Shown here piece after piece: positions 50,801 through 61,691 of a stretch of 64,000 bases of DNA. The position numbers were made by a program, and so were the translations under genes. The notes under the pieces were generated by a model, which worked only from the letters and a program-made list of their open reading frames with translations, searched no databases and was not told where the DNA came from. This stretch comes from Tenebrio molitor. Taxonomy: Eukaryota > Arthropoda > Insecta > Coleoptera > Tenebrionidae. Position 1 is the first letter of the stretch. Every line of letters starts with the position of its first letter. Location: the NCBI RefSeq assembly GCF_963966145.1, contig NC_091052.1:2852001-2916000 (forward strand). Direction: 5' to 3'.

Positions 50801-53800
50801 GGGGTGCCTTCGAAAATTCGTACCTTCCAAATCGTTGCACATAAATTAAAATGATTGACGCTGAAAGACGGTTCAAGACTTGTAGATTATTGAGGATCGG
50901 TTATTCAGCACTTTTACGACAACCCTCGTTAAACGGACAATAAAGCACTCAAGGAATATAAAGGTCGTTTTTACAAAATATTAAAGGAAGGTACATAAAA
51001 CAAAACACAAGTTTTAATTACATTTAAGTATATTTTATATATTTTATTAAAATTACAAATCTTATTTACAATTTTTTTTAAACCTTGTATAAAATGTGAC
51101 ACATTAATTTAACAAAATGAAATCTATTAAAGATGCCTGATTTGTAATTAATTTTTTGGGTTTGTAATAATTTTTAACTAATAAATAATGACAATAATTA
51201 TTTTAATTAAACTTAGAACACTTATTAGGTTACCTAATTGTTTTGAAATTGTAATAAGAATCTTATTTTTTATTATTTGTTACTGTTAATGGCACATTCT
51301 TGTACATACCCTCTTTTGATTATTTTGTAATTTTCGCAGGTTAAGATTTGTTTCAATTTCTGTTGGATAAAGAATAAATCTTTTTTTTTTCATTTTTGAC
51401 AAGTTATTTCCCTTCTATACCTACTACATACATATTTTATATGTACAAAACTGAAGTACAATTTACACAAAAAAATCAAAATGCGAATTTTACATTAAAA
51501 CTTCTCAACAACTTCTTGTAATAACTTCTTTCGATATTTCCAGTGCGAAGCAAAATATCGTGAATTTACTATTACTCGAAATCGTGGTTGGCTAGTTTTA
51601 AAACTTACGTAAACACCTCATGTGTGCCACCGTACGTCAAATCTCTGTTCCTACTGATAACGAAAATATCAGATTGTCTTCATCTTAAATGAGACACACT
51701 GTAGTGACAGCCATTATTACACGTTCTTTGTGTAATGTATTACCTATAATGGTTCTATAACAACGATTTATCAGATAACAAAACGTATAACGTTTTATTT
51801 CAAAAACGTTTAACCACTGATGACGTTTTCCTAATGGTGATTTCATTGCAGTAAGGTCTGTAGAGTCAGCTCCAATTTTATGTAAAAAAAAGTTCCCAAA
51901 GACTAAAAACAACGCGCCGTAAACGTACGTAAGCAACAATTTGAATAGGTAGTTGTAAAGTCATATTGCGTATGACCAAACCCTTACACATTTCTCTATT
52001 TTTCTTAAAATTCAATGGTTTTTCCAATGTTCAGATGATCGATTATACCAGTATTGAAAGAGCCGTCCTTTGTTTGCCTTTGAGCGTCTCTCATGACCCA
52101 TGCGAATTATGCCCTCCCTTGTTTGAATTCACTAAAAAACAAACATTTTCCGATTGATTTATCATGACGTATTCAAAGTGCTTTCAAGTCTGAGATAAGT
52201 TCTCAAGCAAATTTCCCTAACTCGATTTTCACTGTTTCAGTGGACGAGTTTGTCCATTAAGAAAGAAACTGGAGGTCAAATAGTTGTTCGCAGCTTAATA
52301 ACAAAGTTTTTCCAGCAAGCATAATTTTGATTTATTACAAAATAATTTCTCCGATAAATATGGACCGTCGTTCTTTAAATTCTACATGAAATAGATACAT
52401 TTTATCACTTTGACATGGTATCATCATCTTAGGAAAATTTAATGTTGTTGAAATTACACTTCTTTAAGTAAGTGAGCAAGTTAAGTCTCTTTGGCGTTAC
52501 GAGTATGTTAGCTGGATTCTTCTTGCAACCTTTTTGTTGATTTTGGCAACATTCGAAAAGCGACACAAGTATGTGGCCAAGAGCTGAAATATCTTTATTA
52601 GATTTACAAGCCGGAAAATGTCCACTGAGCGACAAGGATCTTTTCGGTAGCGCACTCACCCCTCACCCTAATATGTTGCAATTGCCCTAGCATAAAAAAG
52701 AAATGTCCGCGCTCGCCGTTCTCTTTAAATAATACATTAAATTGTTCTTCCCGCCTGGGCTAAGAAGTAATCTAAGATCGTATAAATATTAGAAAAAAAA
52801 GTAGACGTATGTGCCGTCCATGGTGGTGGAATAGCCGTATCTTGAATGGGTCGATCGATGTCGCGGCAGCGCAATAGCGGTGGTGAGCTTCAGGTCGGGC
52901 AGTAATCCGCAACAGCACAGTGAACTCACCCCGTGTTGCCGGTAACAGGTAATTTTACACCTGCACTAAGTCTGCATTTGCACTTTGCAACAGATGCAGT
53001 AATTGCTCTGTAAATTAAGCTGTCATTACACCCATTCGTTACACGCAATCTTATTAAGTAACTGTAGGAAGCTTTCAGTTGTGTGCAAACTAGAAGTAAC
53101 ACTTTGTTGTTGATAAATTTGTTCGAGACAGAGCTTTTGTAATACATAACAAGCAATAGATTTGAAAGTGCACGAATTCAGAATATTCTTATTTGTGCAC
53201 ATTTTGGTATTGGGACGTATAGTCGGGGCAAGTGTAAACAAAAACCTAGATCTTTCGTGACCGGACGCGGTTTATGGTATTACTACGCATTTCTAAAAAC
53301 AACCAACATAATAAGAATTTTACCAAACTGGGTTAGTTGACCATTTGATTAAATCAAAATAAAAATACACGTACAGAATTATTTGGGGTAAACCATTTCG
53401 GGCAATTTCCATAATGCAATCTCGAGTCATCGAAAAACCTCGTCTTTTTCAATCGGTCAGTATTAATTATAACAGTTATTTTTAAAATATTATTAAACAC
53501 GGTCACCTTCACCATAAGGTGTGTCGTTAAAGCTGACTCATAATCTCTTTTAAATCGGCAGATTGAAGTTTTACTGTCACTAGATATTAAATTCTTCCCA
53601 TAAAATGTTATGTTTCGCTGAAATTAAATTTATTTTTAATCCACACTAAAGCTTGCGAGTAAAAAATTATAAAAACGAATACAGAAAACAATTTTCATGA
53701 TTGGTGACGAATATTAGTAAAACTTCTGTATATTCTCAAAAAACTTTACCCCACTTGTTGGCTAAGGATATTTTTGTAGAATTATTACGTGATAAACGAA

Positions 53801-56800
53801 GCATTTTGATGACTCTTTCTCAAGCTTTACAACATTAATTTTTATAGAACACGCACCTTGCTATTTTACAAAAATATTTTTATTCAGTGATGGTTAATAT
53901 CATTATTAAAGCTCGCGGGTGGTGCGAAATAAAGAAGATTTTTATCCTACAATTTCTTTCAGTCCTTTTTGCAAAAATTCATTAATTAAAAATTGACTGC
54001 TCATAAAATTTTACACACTTGTTTTAAAACCAGCAAATTAAGCACACCAAATCCCAAATCTATTAAGCAACCCTCTTGCTTAAAATTATACTGCCATCCC
54101 CCAAAATAACTCAATTTTTTTTTTCTGACGTTAATTGATATGGATTATAGTCAGTTCTATTTTAAGTGAACTGTGTTTTAACTCCCATCGATTCGTTCTC
54201 CGTAATAATAGGATACCTAATACCAATATTTTAACTTTAAGGACTTGACCACATGCAAAAAATACACTTTATCAATTAGTTAATAAGGGAAGTTGGTAAG
54301 GTTGTTGTACTCTTGTTCGATGAATATTTCTATTCGATTAAAAAAACAACGAAAGTGGAACACCACCGGGGGTGTATTAAAATAAGTTATTAAAATGAGT
54401 ACCACAAAAACATAAATTCTTGCAATTACATTTGAAATTCTTGAACAATGTTATGTATGTGTACACGATTATCATACTCATTTGCGTGTTCTCGTCATGT
54501 GTTCTTTCAGCAAAATGAATTTAATTTATTAGAAAGGCTGCGAAATTTCCGTTGTTTCATGTGGATCGCCTGACGGTATATCCACCAACATTAACATTAA
54601 GGTGTTACCTAATAATTTCTTATAAACGATCCTTCCGTCTACTCTACAAACAATTCGTATTTTCGTTTTGATGAATGAAAGACAATCTTGGAATTTTGCA
54701 CCAGTCTAATGTCAAAGGTGAAACCACATTTGTTTTGAAGTGATGGTTTCATCCACTTTTAGACAGCCACAAAATTATTTTATTCACAATAATTATTGTA
54801 ACATGCCTATTTTAAACCTGCGTGTTGTTGGAAAGTACGTCATTGTTACCTAAAACGCGTGTCTTTTGGTTGGAAAGTGACCACTTGCATCTCTGGATCG
54901 GAAAGTGACATTTCTGTCAATTCTCGAAAATGACAATGTTAAATGTCGGTTCAACATATACATTTTGATTATGTTGAGATTCTAAACAGGATATGTTGTT
55001 GTTAAACGAATACAGGAACACACATTCACTTTTCTAAAGGAATAACAGCAATATAATTTGTTCAATTTGCCAAACATAACCTCAAATTCAAAAACTCTTG
55101 AAATTTTCTTTCCCAATAAAAACCCACACATACTTAATTTAATAAAATAAAAAGTGATGATTGCGAATATAAAGTATACTATGCTCGGTGGAACACGTCT
55201 CAGTCATTCAAAATGATCACTCCGCTGTAACGAAACATTTTCCCCCATACTAAAAATATTCTCTTAAATCTGCCTTTCCCTTTATTTTGACTTATTTTCT
55301 GACTGAACGAACGTAATAACATAGCTGCAACATTTTAACACTCTTGAAGATGATGCAATTGAGGTATTTACCTACTAAAACAAGCAAAAAATCTAATCAT
55401 TTTTCAAACTGTTTGTTGAGTTACTTTGTACTTTGATTTGGTGTAGGCTCGATTTAGTACTACTACATTGTAGTAGATTTATGCATTTTATGTGAGAACA
55501 AATGATCAGGATACATCTGTTTAGTCTTTCATGCACGCACTGCAAACCACAATCGAAATTGGGTCAGTCACTCTTTTTCAAACTCGTCCTGCAAATAGGA
55601 ATGAGCGATATAATTCGAACGATGATTAAAATGATAAGTTTAATGAAAAATTTGGGCACTTTAATGTCGCGAAATTGCTGTAGGCACTCACTAATTAGTT
55701 TTAGTTTATAGAAGGCTTTTAAAAATTGAATCGAAAAGGTAAAATTTGTAGCTGATCACGCAAACAATTACATTGAAATAGAATTTCTACTTTGTTTTAA
55801 AATCACTTTCAATCTAGGTAATCTGCACAGTAATTAAATTTGTGAATTGCCGACAGTTTAAAAGTTTAGATTGCAGTCGATTTAAAAAATATGATTTAAT
55901 TGCAGTATCTACATAAAACAAAGATTTTCTATCAAGAATTTTAAGGTAATGTCTCAACCACCAAATGCAGTATTAAATGGGCCTGCTCCCGAAAACAATG
56001 TGCCTTTTAATGATGCTCAAGCTACACAAGAGACGGTAAGAAGGCAGTTGTTAGAAAGCCAAGACTTTTAGATAATCATGCACTTTCTAGTTTTAATTCG
56101 AAGCGAATTACGTCAACTCTAATTTTAGACAATTAATTTGCTACCGTGTCTCGTTCTTGCTGTACCTCCATTTAAATTATTTATTATCGTAGTTGTTACA
56201 GTAATTCGGCATGTTATTGACTTGTTATGTAGATAAAACAGAGCGTAGTAAACTTTTCGTGGACTTTTGTCACTGGAGCCCTTCGAGCCAGGTACTGGCA
56301 ACAAGAGAGCACGTTGTGTGACATTCCTCCTGCAAATACTTAAATCTCTTCCCATAACTCATGCTTTTTTCTTTCGAGAACATAAGTATTTTCGTTCTCG
56401 ACAAATCTACCGTTCGATTCGTTATTTTCGAACCCATTAAGAATCCATCAATGTCTCATGACAGCCTAATTGAAAACAAAATCCCTCAAAACGTAAACAA
56501 CATTAAATAAACAAAACATGCAAAGAGGCACAACTTTAGAGAGAGTCTCATTAATTATTGATTATTAGTACCAGAGTCGGCAAGATGTTAAAGACTTTTA
56601 ATCTTTACTGTAGACGAAAACACATCAAAACGGTAACGGCTCCACGCAGCAGTTTCCGAGTTACGTGACAGCTCCTCCGAGACCACCTCTGACAAGATTG
56701 GACAGCAGGAGTTCGCTTCCTTTACGTCCAGGTTTCCCTTCTCAACCTGGTGTCGTCCTTAGACCCCAACAAATTCGTCAGCCCATTCCTGGACAACAGT

Positions 56801-59800
56801 TTGTCCAGAGACCTCCGGGGGCGGTATCCAGACCTCCAGGCCAACCCCAATTCATCCAAAACCAGGGAGTCAGACCTCCCATCAATCCAAATTTCCGACC
56901 TTCCACCCCTTTCCCGAGACCTCAACCTCCTCAAGGCCAAGCACCGAGACAACCAGGAATATTCCAACAAAGATCAGCTCCGGGGTATCCTCAGCCTAGA
57001 CCACAGTTCGAAGGAGATCAACTGTTAAGAAGTCAAACGCTGGATTCGACAGACTTGACAAGTAAATCCCCAGAAAATGTTAAGACCGCGCAAGAAGATT
57101 TCACGAGATCCGCCTTAAATGCCATGAAAAATCGAAGTTACAGTGTGAGTTCGAATGCTTCTGATACGCAGAGTGTGCACGAAGAAGAGAGGAGAAGATC
57201 GGTCAGTAGTGTTGGGAGTGTTGAAGATAGAAAATCGGTTACGGGATCGGTTGAGAATTTAGATAAAAAGTCTGAAGGAGATTTTCCTTCGAGGCCAGAG
57301 TCTAGGGCCAGTTCTAGGATGAACAAAATCATAGAACATGATGATAAATTTCATGTGTCTAATAAATCTTCCCCTCTACCTCCACAGACTGATATATCGC
57401 AGAAAAATGTCGAATTCAGATTACCAACTGATGAAAATAAAAGCAAATCTCCTTCGCCCATACAAAAAGTTACAGAAAAGTCCGAGAAAAAAGGTGATGT
57501 CACTGTTACAAAACCAAATGAAGAAAAATTGATTAAAACTGTACAAAATGGTCTCGGCGAAAAAGCTGACGAACGAAAACCAGAAACGAAACATTTGGAA
57601 CTAAAAAATTTAAAGAAAGCCAAATCTCCTTCTCGATCAGGTTAATTTCAAAAATCAATTTAATTATGGAAGGAAGTTTTTGTTTATTAACCATGATTTC
57701 TTTTCATTTCAGAGGGAGATAACGACAGTGGCGTGGACGAGTCCACTCAAGGAAATGTAAGTATTGGAAGTTAAATTGAAAGTTGATATTGTACTACAGT
57801 TGTTAGGATCAGTCTAGCAATGGTGACCAGAGTTCTCCGAGAAAGTCATCTGGCAAAAATCCTAGCCGCACGTCTTCTACTACCCCTACAAAAAATAGAT
57901 CATTATCAAGGGGGTCTAAATCCCCAAGTCTTAAAAGTCCTGATTCGACAGCGAGTACACCCGGAACAACGGAAAGAAAGAGTAACGACTGAGATAGAGC
58001 AAATGCAGATTTCTAGAAATTAATTCTTGCTTTCCAGAAGTTCCTATGAATAAGATTCAAGTGGGATCGGCACCTTCACCAAATTTGAAGGTCGTCAGAT
58101 CGAAAATTGGATCTTTAGAAAACGCAAGCTACAAGCCCGGCGGCGGAAAAATCAAAATAGAAAGTAAAAAGTTAGACTTTAAAAATACGTCGTCTAAAAT
58201 TGAGGCTAAAAATGAGAAGTATACTCCCAAAGGAGGCGACAAAAAGGTATTTAATGTTATCAGAGTTATTCATTTACCACGACTCTCCGGGGATTTTCGG
58301 AGTTAACAATTAATTTTGTAAATGGTGTTACCGATCTAAATTGAGTGCGAGTTGTTGGAAATTTGTGTCTGTTACGAATTAAATTTTTCGTGTTTAAAAT
58401 AAATTACAAGGTTTCATAAAATAATTTGACACTCCCTGGCACACCTTGTCCCTCATCTAATGTACACATGGTTGTTTTATTATCTTAATAACGTTTTAAC
58501 CCAATTTCTAGATACAGCAACAGAAACTTCAGTGGAATGCGAAGTCGAAAGTTGGCTCGTTAGAAAACGCAACACACAAACCAAAGGGGGGCGACAAGAA
58601 AATAGAAACAGTGAAATTAAACTTCAATGAAAAAGCCAAACCGAAGATCGGTTCAAAAGACAACATTAAGCACGTTCCTGGTGGAGGAGACGTAAAGGTA
58701 AAAAAAATCTTTAAGAACCGCCAAAAATTCAGCACTACCGAACTGTCACTTTTTAATTTTTATTTATCATGACAAAACTTTTTAGTTTGACGAAGTTGAA
58801 GAAGAAATTAAAAAGGAAGTGAGTAATTAGTTGTTGCCACACGTAAAAATTACGCTTCTCTTAGAGAACTTGTCCGAAATGTAAACAAATGATTCAAAAA
58901 AAGCACAAGCTTTTATTGTAATATTGCCAATGTTCACTAAAGCGCGAGCTTTCACAGCACGAAATTGTCTAATGATTGGGTCAAATTCGCCTCACATTAT
59001 AGATTCACGTCTCAAGCGTTGTGTTGTGAATAAAGATAAAAATTTGATTTCGTTCAAGAGTTGTAGATTAGATTTCAGTGCTTTGACTTGAAATTTTGAA
59101 AAACAGTTTCAAGTTTGCCACTCAAATTTCGATTCAGTGGCTTTCTGAAACTGAACTATGTAGTTGAAGTAAATAATAAAAGCACAGTACAGTCCAAAAG
59201 CTCAATTACAAGCAAGTGTGAACGTACTACACTTAGATTTAAAACGTTAAATGTTGAACATTATGTGCATCATTTCATTTGAGTAATTTGTCGCTAAAAA
59301 TCCTACGAGTACATTGCGTTGATAAAAAACCAAAGATTTTTGTTAAAAATTGGATTTCTGGCGGCAAAATTGTCCTGCAGTTCTGAATAAAAATAAACCA
59401 CGGTATGTTATCAGATTGAGAACAAGAAACTGGATTTGAAAGTACAAAGCAAAGTGGGAAGTATGGACAACGTGAAGCACAAGCCCGGCGGTGGTGAAAA
59501 GAAAATTTTCGATGACAAAGAGTACTTGAAGCAGAAGTCGGCTATATCGAGTGAAAATCATTCGCTGTCTGGTTCGCAGGTGAGTGTTTCTTCCGGGCCT
59601 GTTTATACTGAAAAATTACTTCCAATTTTGAAATGGACATAAACTGCAGTAATGTGATACAAATCGATTTTCAAAAACTGACATAGTCGTCTAATTTTCT
59701 TCCAGGAAAGAGACTATCTTTACACATTTTATTGAGTCCTTCCATTTCAGATAGGTTAGAGAGGTAACATTCACTTTGGCCGAAACGATTCGAGTTAAAT

Positions 59801-60127
59801 TTTTCTTGTACCGTTATCATTTGTCATAATCAAAACGAAACACTAACAAGGCATGAACCATTCGTGTCGTATGAGAAAGCTCGATTAACTGCTAGCTTAT
59901 TTGTGATGAAGTAACAATAATTATTGACAACTGCATGAAATACACAGTATGTCCTCTTGAAACAGTAGACTTCTCTGTAAAGACACAGTTTGGAGCTTTT
60001 TATTATAGTTGATTTCGTTTGCTAGCTTTAGGTTATTAACATTAAAAATTTTGTGTAGAATTCCTTGCCGTCCCAACCGGAAGCCGGAGGTCCAGTAGCT
60101 GATGAAAATCTCAATCAAGAACGTTAA
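41821..60127 (+). CDS. tau: Tau/MAP2/MAP4-family microtubule-associated protein, upstream-start isoform
   Basis: Binds and stabilises microtubules through tau repeats. Coding exons: 41821-41893, 49041-49147, 56614-57640, 57713-57756, 57807-57981, 58038-58246, 58512-58697, optional 58786-58818, 59415-59579, 60059-60127; phases consistent, 695 aa with the optional exon. The N-terminus is acidic and polar (MTDVRTNGAHLPEKI). The 1-kb exon 56614-57640 codes a Pro/Gln/Arg-rich part followed by a Ser/Lys-rich part. Repeats: SKIGSLENASYKPGGGKIK, a degenerate SKIEAKNEKYTPKGGDKK, SKVGSLENATHKPKGGDKK, PKIGSKDNIKHVPGGGDVK and SKVGSMDNVKHKPGGGEKK. The family signature K-[IV]-G-S-x-[DE]-N-x-x-[HY]-x-P-G-G-G is clear in four of them. 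Five repeats, as I recall for fly tau. The 49041 exon has an unusual acceptor (TTTAGAG) and is inferred from phase; skipping to 57713 is also in frame. Poly(A) signal at 60302-60307. Confidence 0.88.
42871..42989. repeat. Small foldback element in tau intron
   Basis: TAGTATTAATATCATTCGGA then ATAGAAGGTCTTTTTGTGC is mirrored by GCACAAAAAAACTCACTTCT then ACTCTGAATGATATAACCTA. The centre (42910-42926) is, on the minus strand, CCGAGACGAAGTCGAAG, nearly identical to the core of the foldback at 2970-3192. Confidence 0.7.
43079..43292. mobile_element. 214-bp MITE with 32-bp terminal inverted repeats
   Basis: The left end TACAGCGTGATTCACGAATA then GTGTCTGATTTA is repeated in inverted form at the right end with two mismatches. 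A further single copy of the same end, with a changed tail, is at 48377-48409. No coding capacity. Confidence 0.85.
43873..44052. mobile_element. 180-bp MITE
   Basis: The left end TACAGTCGCGGACAGGAAAA then AGTAGGACAA is mirrored by TTGTCCTACTTTTTTCTATC then CGCGACTGTA at the right. TA at both outer ends suggests a Tc1/mariner-type target site. No coding capacity. Confidence 0.8.
46785..46945. repeat. Left copy of an inverted repeat pair in tau intron
   Basis: CTGTTTTGATTTATTTACAT then TGGAAGTCATCCACAAGCAT and following bases are mirrored at 49787-49995. The two copies face each other across about 3 kb that contains a broken UMP-synthase copy, another gene fragment and a candidate tau exon. 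Confidence 0.75.
47671..48362 (-). pseudogene. UMP synthase (UMPS) pseudogene fragment
   Basis: UMP synthase makes UMP from orotate through fused phosphoribosyltransferase and OMP decarboxylase domains. The copy starts at the end of the first domain (HALLNLTELMQYLREANCV) and covers the start of the decarboxylase. It keeps LTFSDRSKFVQNPISKKLLE, then AADLTSATDLLNLAEQVGPH, LLKTHIDIIEDF, the catalytic stretch LLFEDKKFRDIG, and SSWANLVTAHSLLGKGVL. It then jumps to the extreme C-terminus (WAAYEKRI), so roughly the second half of the domain is deleted. Reading-frame breaks lie in an A run before the intron, at TTGTGTGG after KKTTLC, after KTVQ, and near the end. An intron with GT-AG ends (48221-48168) is still present, so this is a broken DNA-level duplicate rather than a retrocopy. 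No intact parent gene is in the window. Confidence 0.8.
48377..48409. repeat. Solo transposon end
   Basis: TACAGGGTGATTCACGAATA then GTGAATAGATTTA matches the terminal repeat of the MITE at 43079-43292. It borders the 5' edge of the UMPS fragment, so the insertion or its excision may have defined that breakpoint. Confidence 0.6.
48517..49010 (-). pseudogene. Unrecognised spliced gene fragment with one in-frame stop
   Basis: From ATG at 49010 the minus strand reads MSTKPKNQKFLSVVNFVSRH then NNP, a TAA stop, and continues in the same frame (KWYYYIPQVKFAGIFLEKCR). A perfect donor (CAG/GTAAGA) and acceptor (TTTTTCAG) remove a 68-nt intron (48879-48812). The frame then continues in phase for about 98 codons (TFLDKESSDSGTGPTDGVDN ...) to a stop at 48517. 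The intact splice sites and long open frame argue that it was once coding; the single TAA argues that it is now broken, or that translation starts elsewhere. The plus-strand frame over the same bases runs through the antisense of the intron and is rejected. Family unknown. Confidence 0.35.
49787..49995. repeat. Right copy of the inverted repeat pair in tau intron
   Basis: ATTGATTATTTCTCTAAAAT then CTCTTAAATTTCCGAAGCTT and ATGTAAATAAATCAAAACAG match the reverse complement of 46785-46945. A stretch around ATATGATAAAAAAAGTA is also shared. Confidence 0.75.
50086..50453. mobile_element. 370-bp TIR element in tau intron
   Basis: The left end TACAGTCGCGAGCATTAAAT is mirrored by the right end ATATATTGCTCGCGACAGTA. 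Similarity continues inward for about 40 bp (AAGGTCATT on both arms). Its first bases TACAGTCGCG also match the MITE at 43873-44052. No transposase. Confidence 0.7.
50620..51703. mobile_element. Possible 1.1-kb element with short terminal inverted repeats
   Basis: TACAGTGTGTCTCA at 50620 is mirrored by TGAGACACACTGTA ending at 51703. A second, unpaired end (TACAGGGTGTCCCAGAGTTG) lies just outside at 50491. I see no transposase frame. The pairing rests on only 14 bp, so the extent is uncertain. Confidence 0.5.
51704..55948 (+). other. Tau intron, remaining part
   Basis: Contains dispersed repeat copy 2 (54770-55185). Otherwise AT-rich, with no supported exon. A promoter for the start at 55949 should lie near its end, but no TATA box is recognised. 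Confidence 0.4.
54770..55185 (-). repeat. Dispersed repeat, copy 2
   Basis: Reverse-complement homologue of 18603-19010, with the same order of conserved tracts (GGAAAGTGACATTTCTGTCA, then ATTCTCGAAAATGACA, and AACATAACCTCAAATTCAAA). The two copies are about 36 kb apart, one in the RhoGEF gene and one in tau. Confidence 0.75.
55949..56035 (+). CDS. tau: Alternative first coding exon of tau
   Basis: ATG at 55949 opens 29 codons (MSQPPNAVLNGPAPENNVPF ...) and ends in phase 0 at a good donor (GTAAGA, 56036), joining in frame to the exon at 56614 (TKTHQNGNG). None of the upstream acceptor candidates keeps the frame from the 41821 exon, so this looks like the first coding exon of a transcript from a downstream promoter. 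With the shared downstream exons the protein is 664 aa including the 11-residue cassette exon, or 653 without it. Confidence 0.7.
58786..58818 (+). CDS. tau: Tau 33-nt cassette exon between repeats 4 and 5
   Basis: TTTTTAG precedes and GTGAGT follows an 11-codon segment FDEVEEEIKKE. It is phase 0 at both ends, so it can be included or skipped without changing the frame. It inserts an acidic linker directly before the fifth repeat, inside an otherwise basic microtubule-binding region. Confidence 0.65.
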
Positions 60128-60307
60128 TTTCATTTTTTAATTAATGTGCCGTCTTTAAACCTATTATTAGACCAGTTGATACTTGAATATAGTTCTTTAA
60201 CTATCGAAAAAAGTGGTTGAAATACATTTGACAAGTAATAATATTAACTAACTGATACAGCATGAAGCCCGTGTACGAGATGCATGTATTACTTGAAAAA
60301 TAATAAA

Positions 60308-61691
60308 CTGTATATTATTCATAGATTTAAATTAGATTCCACTAACACTAACACTGTATTTTCCACTAAAATGCTGAAGTTTTAGTGTCACTTTTGCTTA
60401 ATTTTTTTAATTTCTAGAATAATAAGCAAATGCTGTTGGTTTCAAAACTATATTTTTCAATGTAAAAAAAATGTCAATGTACGACAAACAACTATATAGT
60501 TTGGTGTTGTGATACCTAGAATTATGACCAAACGATCAACATTTGTACTGTTAAATTAAAAAAAAAATTCGTATTGTTTTTATTTATATTGGTAGTTGAT
60601 AGATTTAAGATTAAGGTTGTTTATTGTAAAACCTTATCAAAACGTTTTACTCCTTACAGGGAGTTCTTTTTTAAAGCGTTTTGATAATTTTTATACATGT
60701 TGTACTTTTCATAATTAGATGTTAAATTTTCAGTTGTGCTGTTTTCAGTAAAAAATGTTTTGTTTTATTTTGCAACATAGATGGTATTGATTATCATCAC
60801 TGTATTAACTTTATAAGTACATACATTATAATAAAATGTGCATTAGTATATAAGTAGCAGCTTTTATTATCACCGATATCAGGAATTGTTGCACCAAAAA
60901 TTCACCACTCTTATCAACACAGCCCTTTTAGATGTACCTTCACCCCGCACATAGCGAGGCTCTTAATACACGTAAGTAAGTTACAATAGTTATGTGTTCA
61001 AAAAAGCATTCAACGCGGTCAAACGACTTTTTTGATCACATCATATATTTTTTTACAATTTAAGTAAATGCCAGGTTCGTTTCCAAATAAATACTTACAA
61101 GTCTTGCCTTCTCAGTACGAAGTGTCTTTTCTAAAAGAATTTAAATTCTAAAATAATATGAAAAATGGCAATTATAAAGTGCATAAAATTATACTGTCGT
61201 TCAATAGTTCGGCAAATATTTAAAAAGATATATAATAAAAGTATATTTGTCAGAAAAGGCATATACAGGGTGTTTCAAAATTGGTGAATTCCAAATTCAG
61301 AGCGTGGTAGGGAAGGACCCAGTGGAGCTCGCAATTACTTATAAAAAAAAATCGCTCTTCCTGAAGACGATATAAGCATCTTAATTTTGTTGAATTAAAA
61401 AAAGTTTTACTCCAAAGTAAAGCTATTTGTCAAAAAATTGTTTTACGTTATTATTTTCCACAATCATCTGCACCATAAATAACAATAAACACTGAACTTT
61501 TCAGCCTGTTTTTGAAGAAAACTCAGTTCAAAGAGTGCACCTTCAGACCAATATATCTTTGTGAGGGGAGTCCCGATTTTTTTTTAATTTCCATATTTGG
61601 ACTGCTGAAGTGATCCCCTACAATGCTCTGAATTCGGAATTCGCGAATTTTGAGACACTCTGTAGATTATAATATTAACTTACAATTTTAG
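60308..61691 (+). other. Sequence between the two alternative tau last exons
   Basis: 3' flank of the exon ending at 60127 and intron for the exon at 61692. Holds one TIR element (61264-61664). No other gene seen. Confidence 0.5.
61264..61664. mobile_element. 400-bp TIR element just upstream of tau alternative last exon
   Basis: The left end TACAGGGTGTTTCAAAATTG then GTGAATTCCAAATTCAGAGC is mirrored by GCTCTGAATTCGGAATTCGC then GAATTTTGAGACACTCTGTA. The imperfect arms are about 45-50 bp. The element ends only about 27 bp before the acceptor AG of the exon at 61692, so it covers or replaces the branch-point region. Confidence 0.75.

Noticed and set aside
56722..57028. Long frames on the opposite strand and in a second frame over the tau proline-rich exon
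   Set aside because: They are shadows of the Pro/Gln/Arg-rich coding sequence, which depletes stops in other frames.
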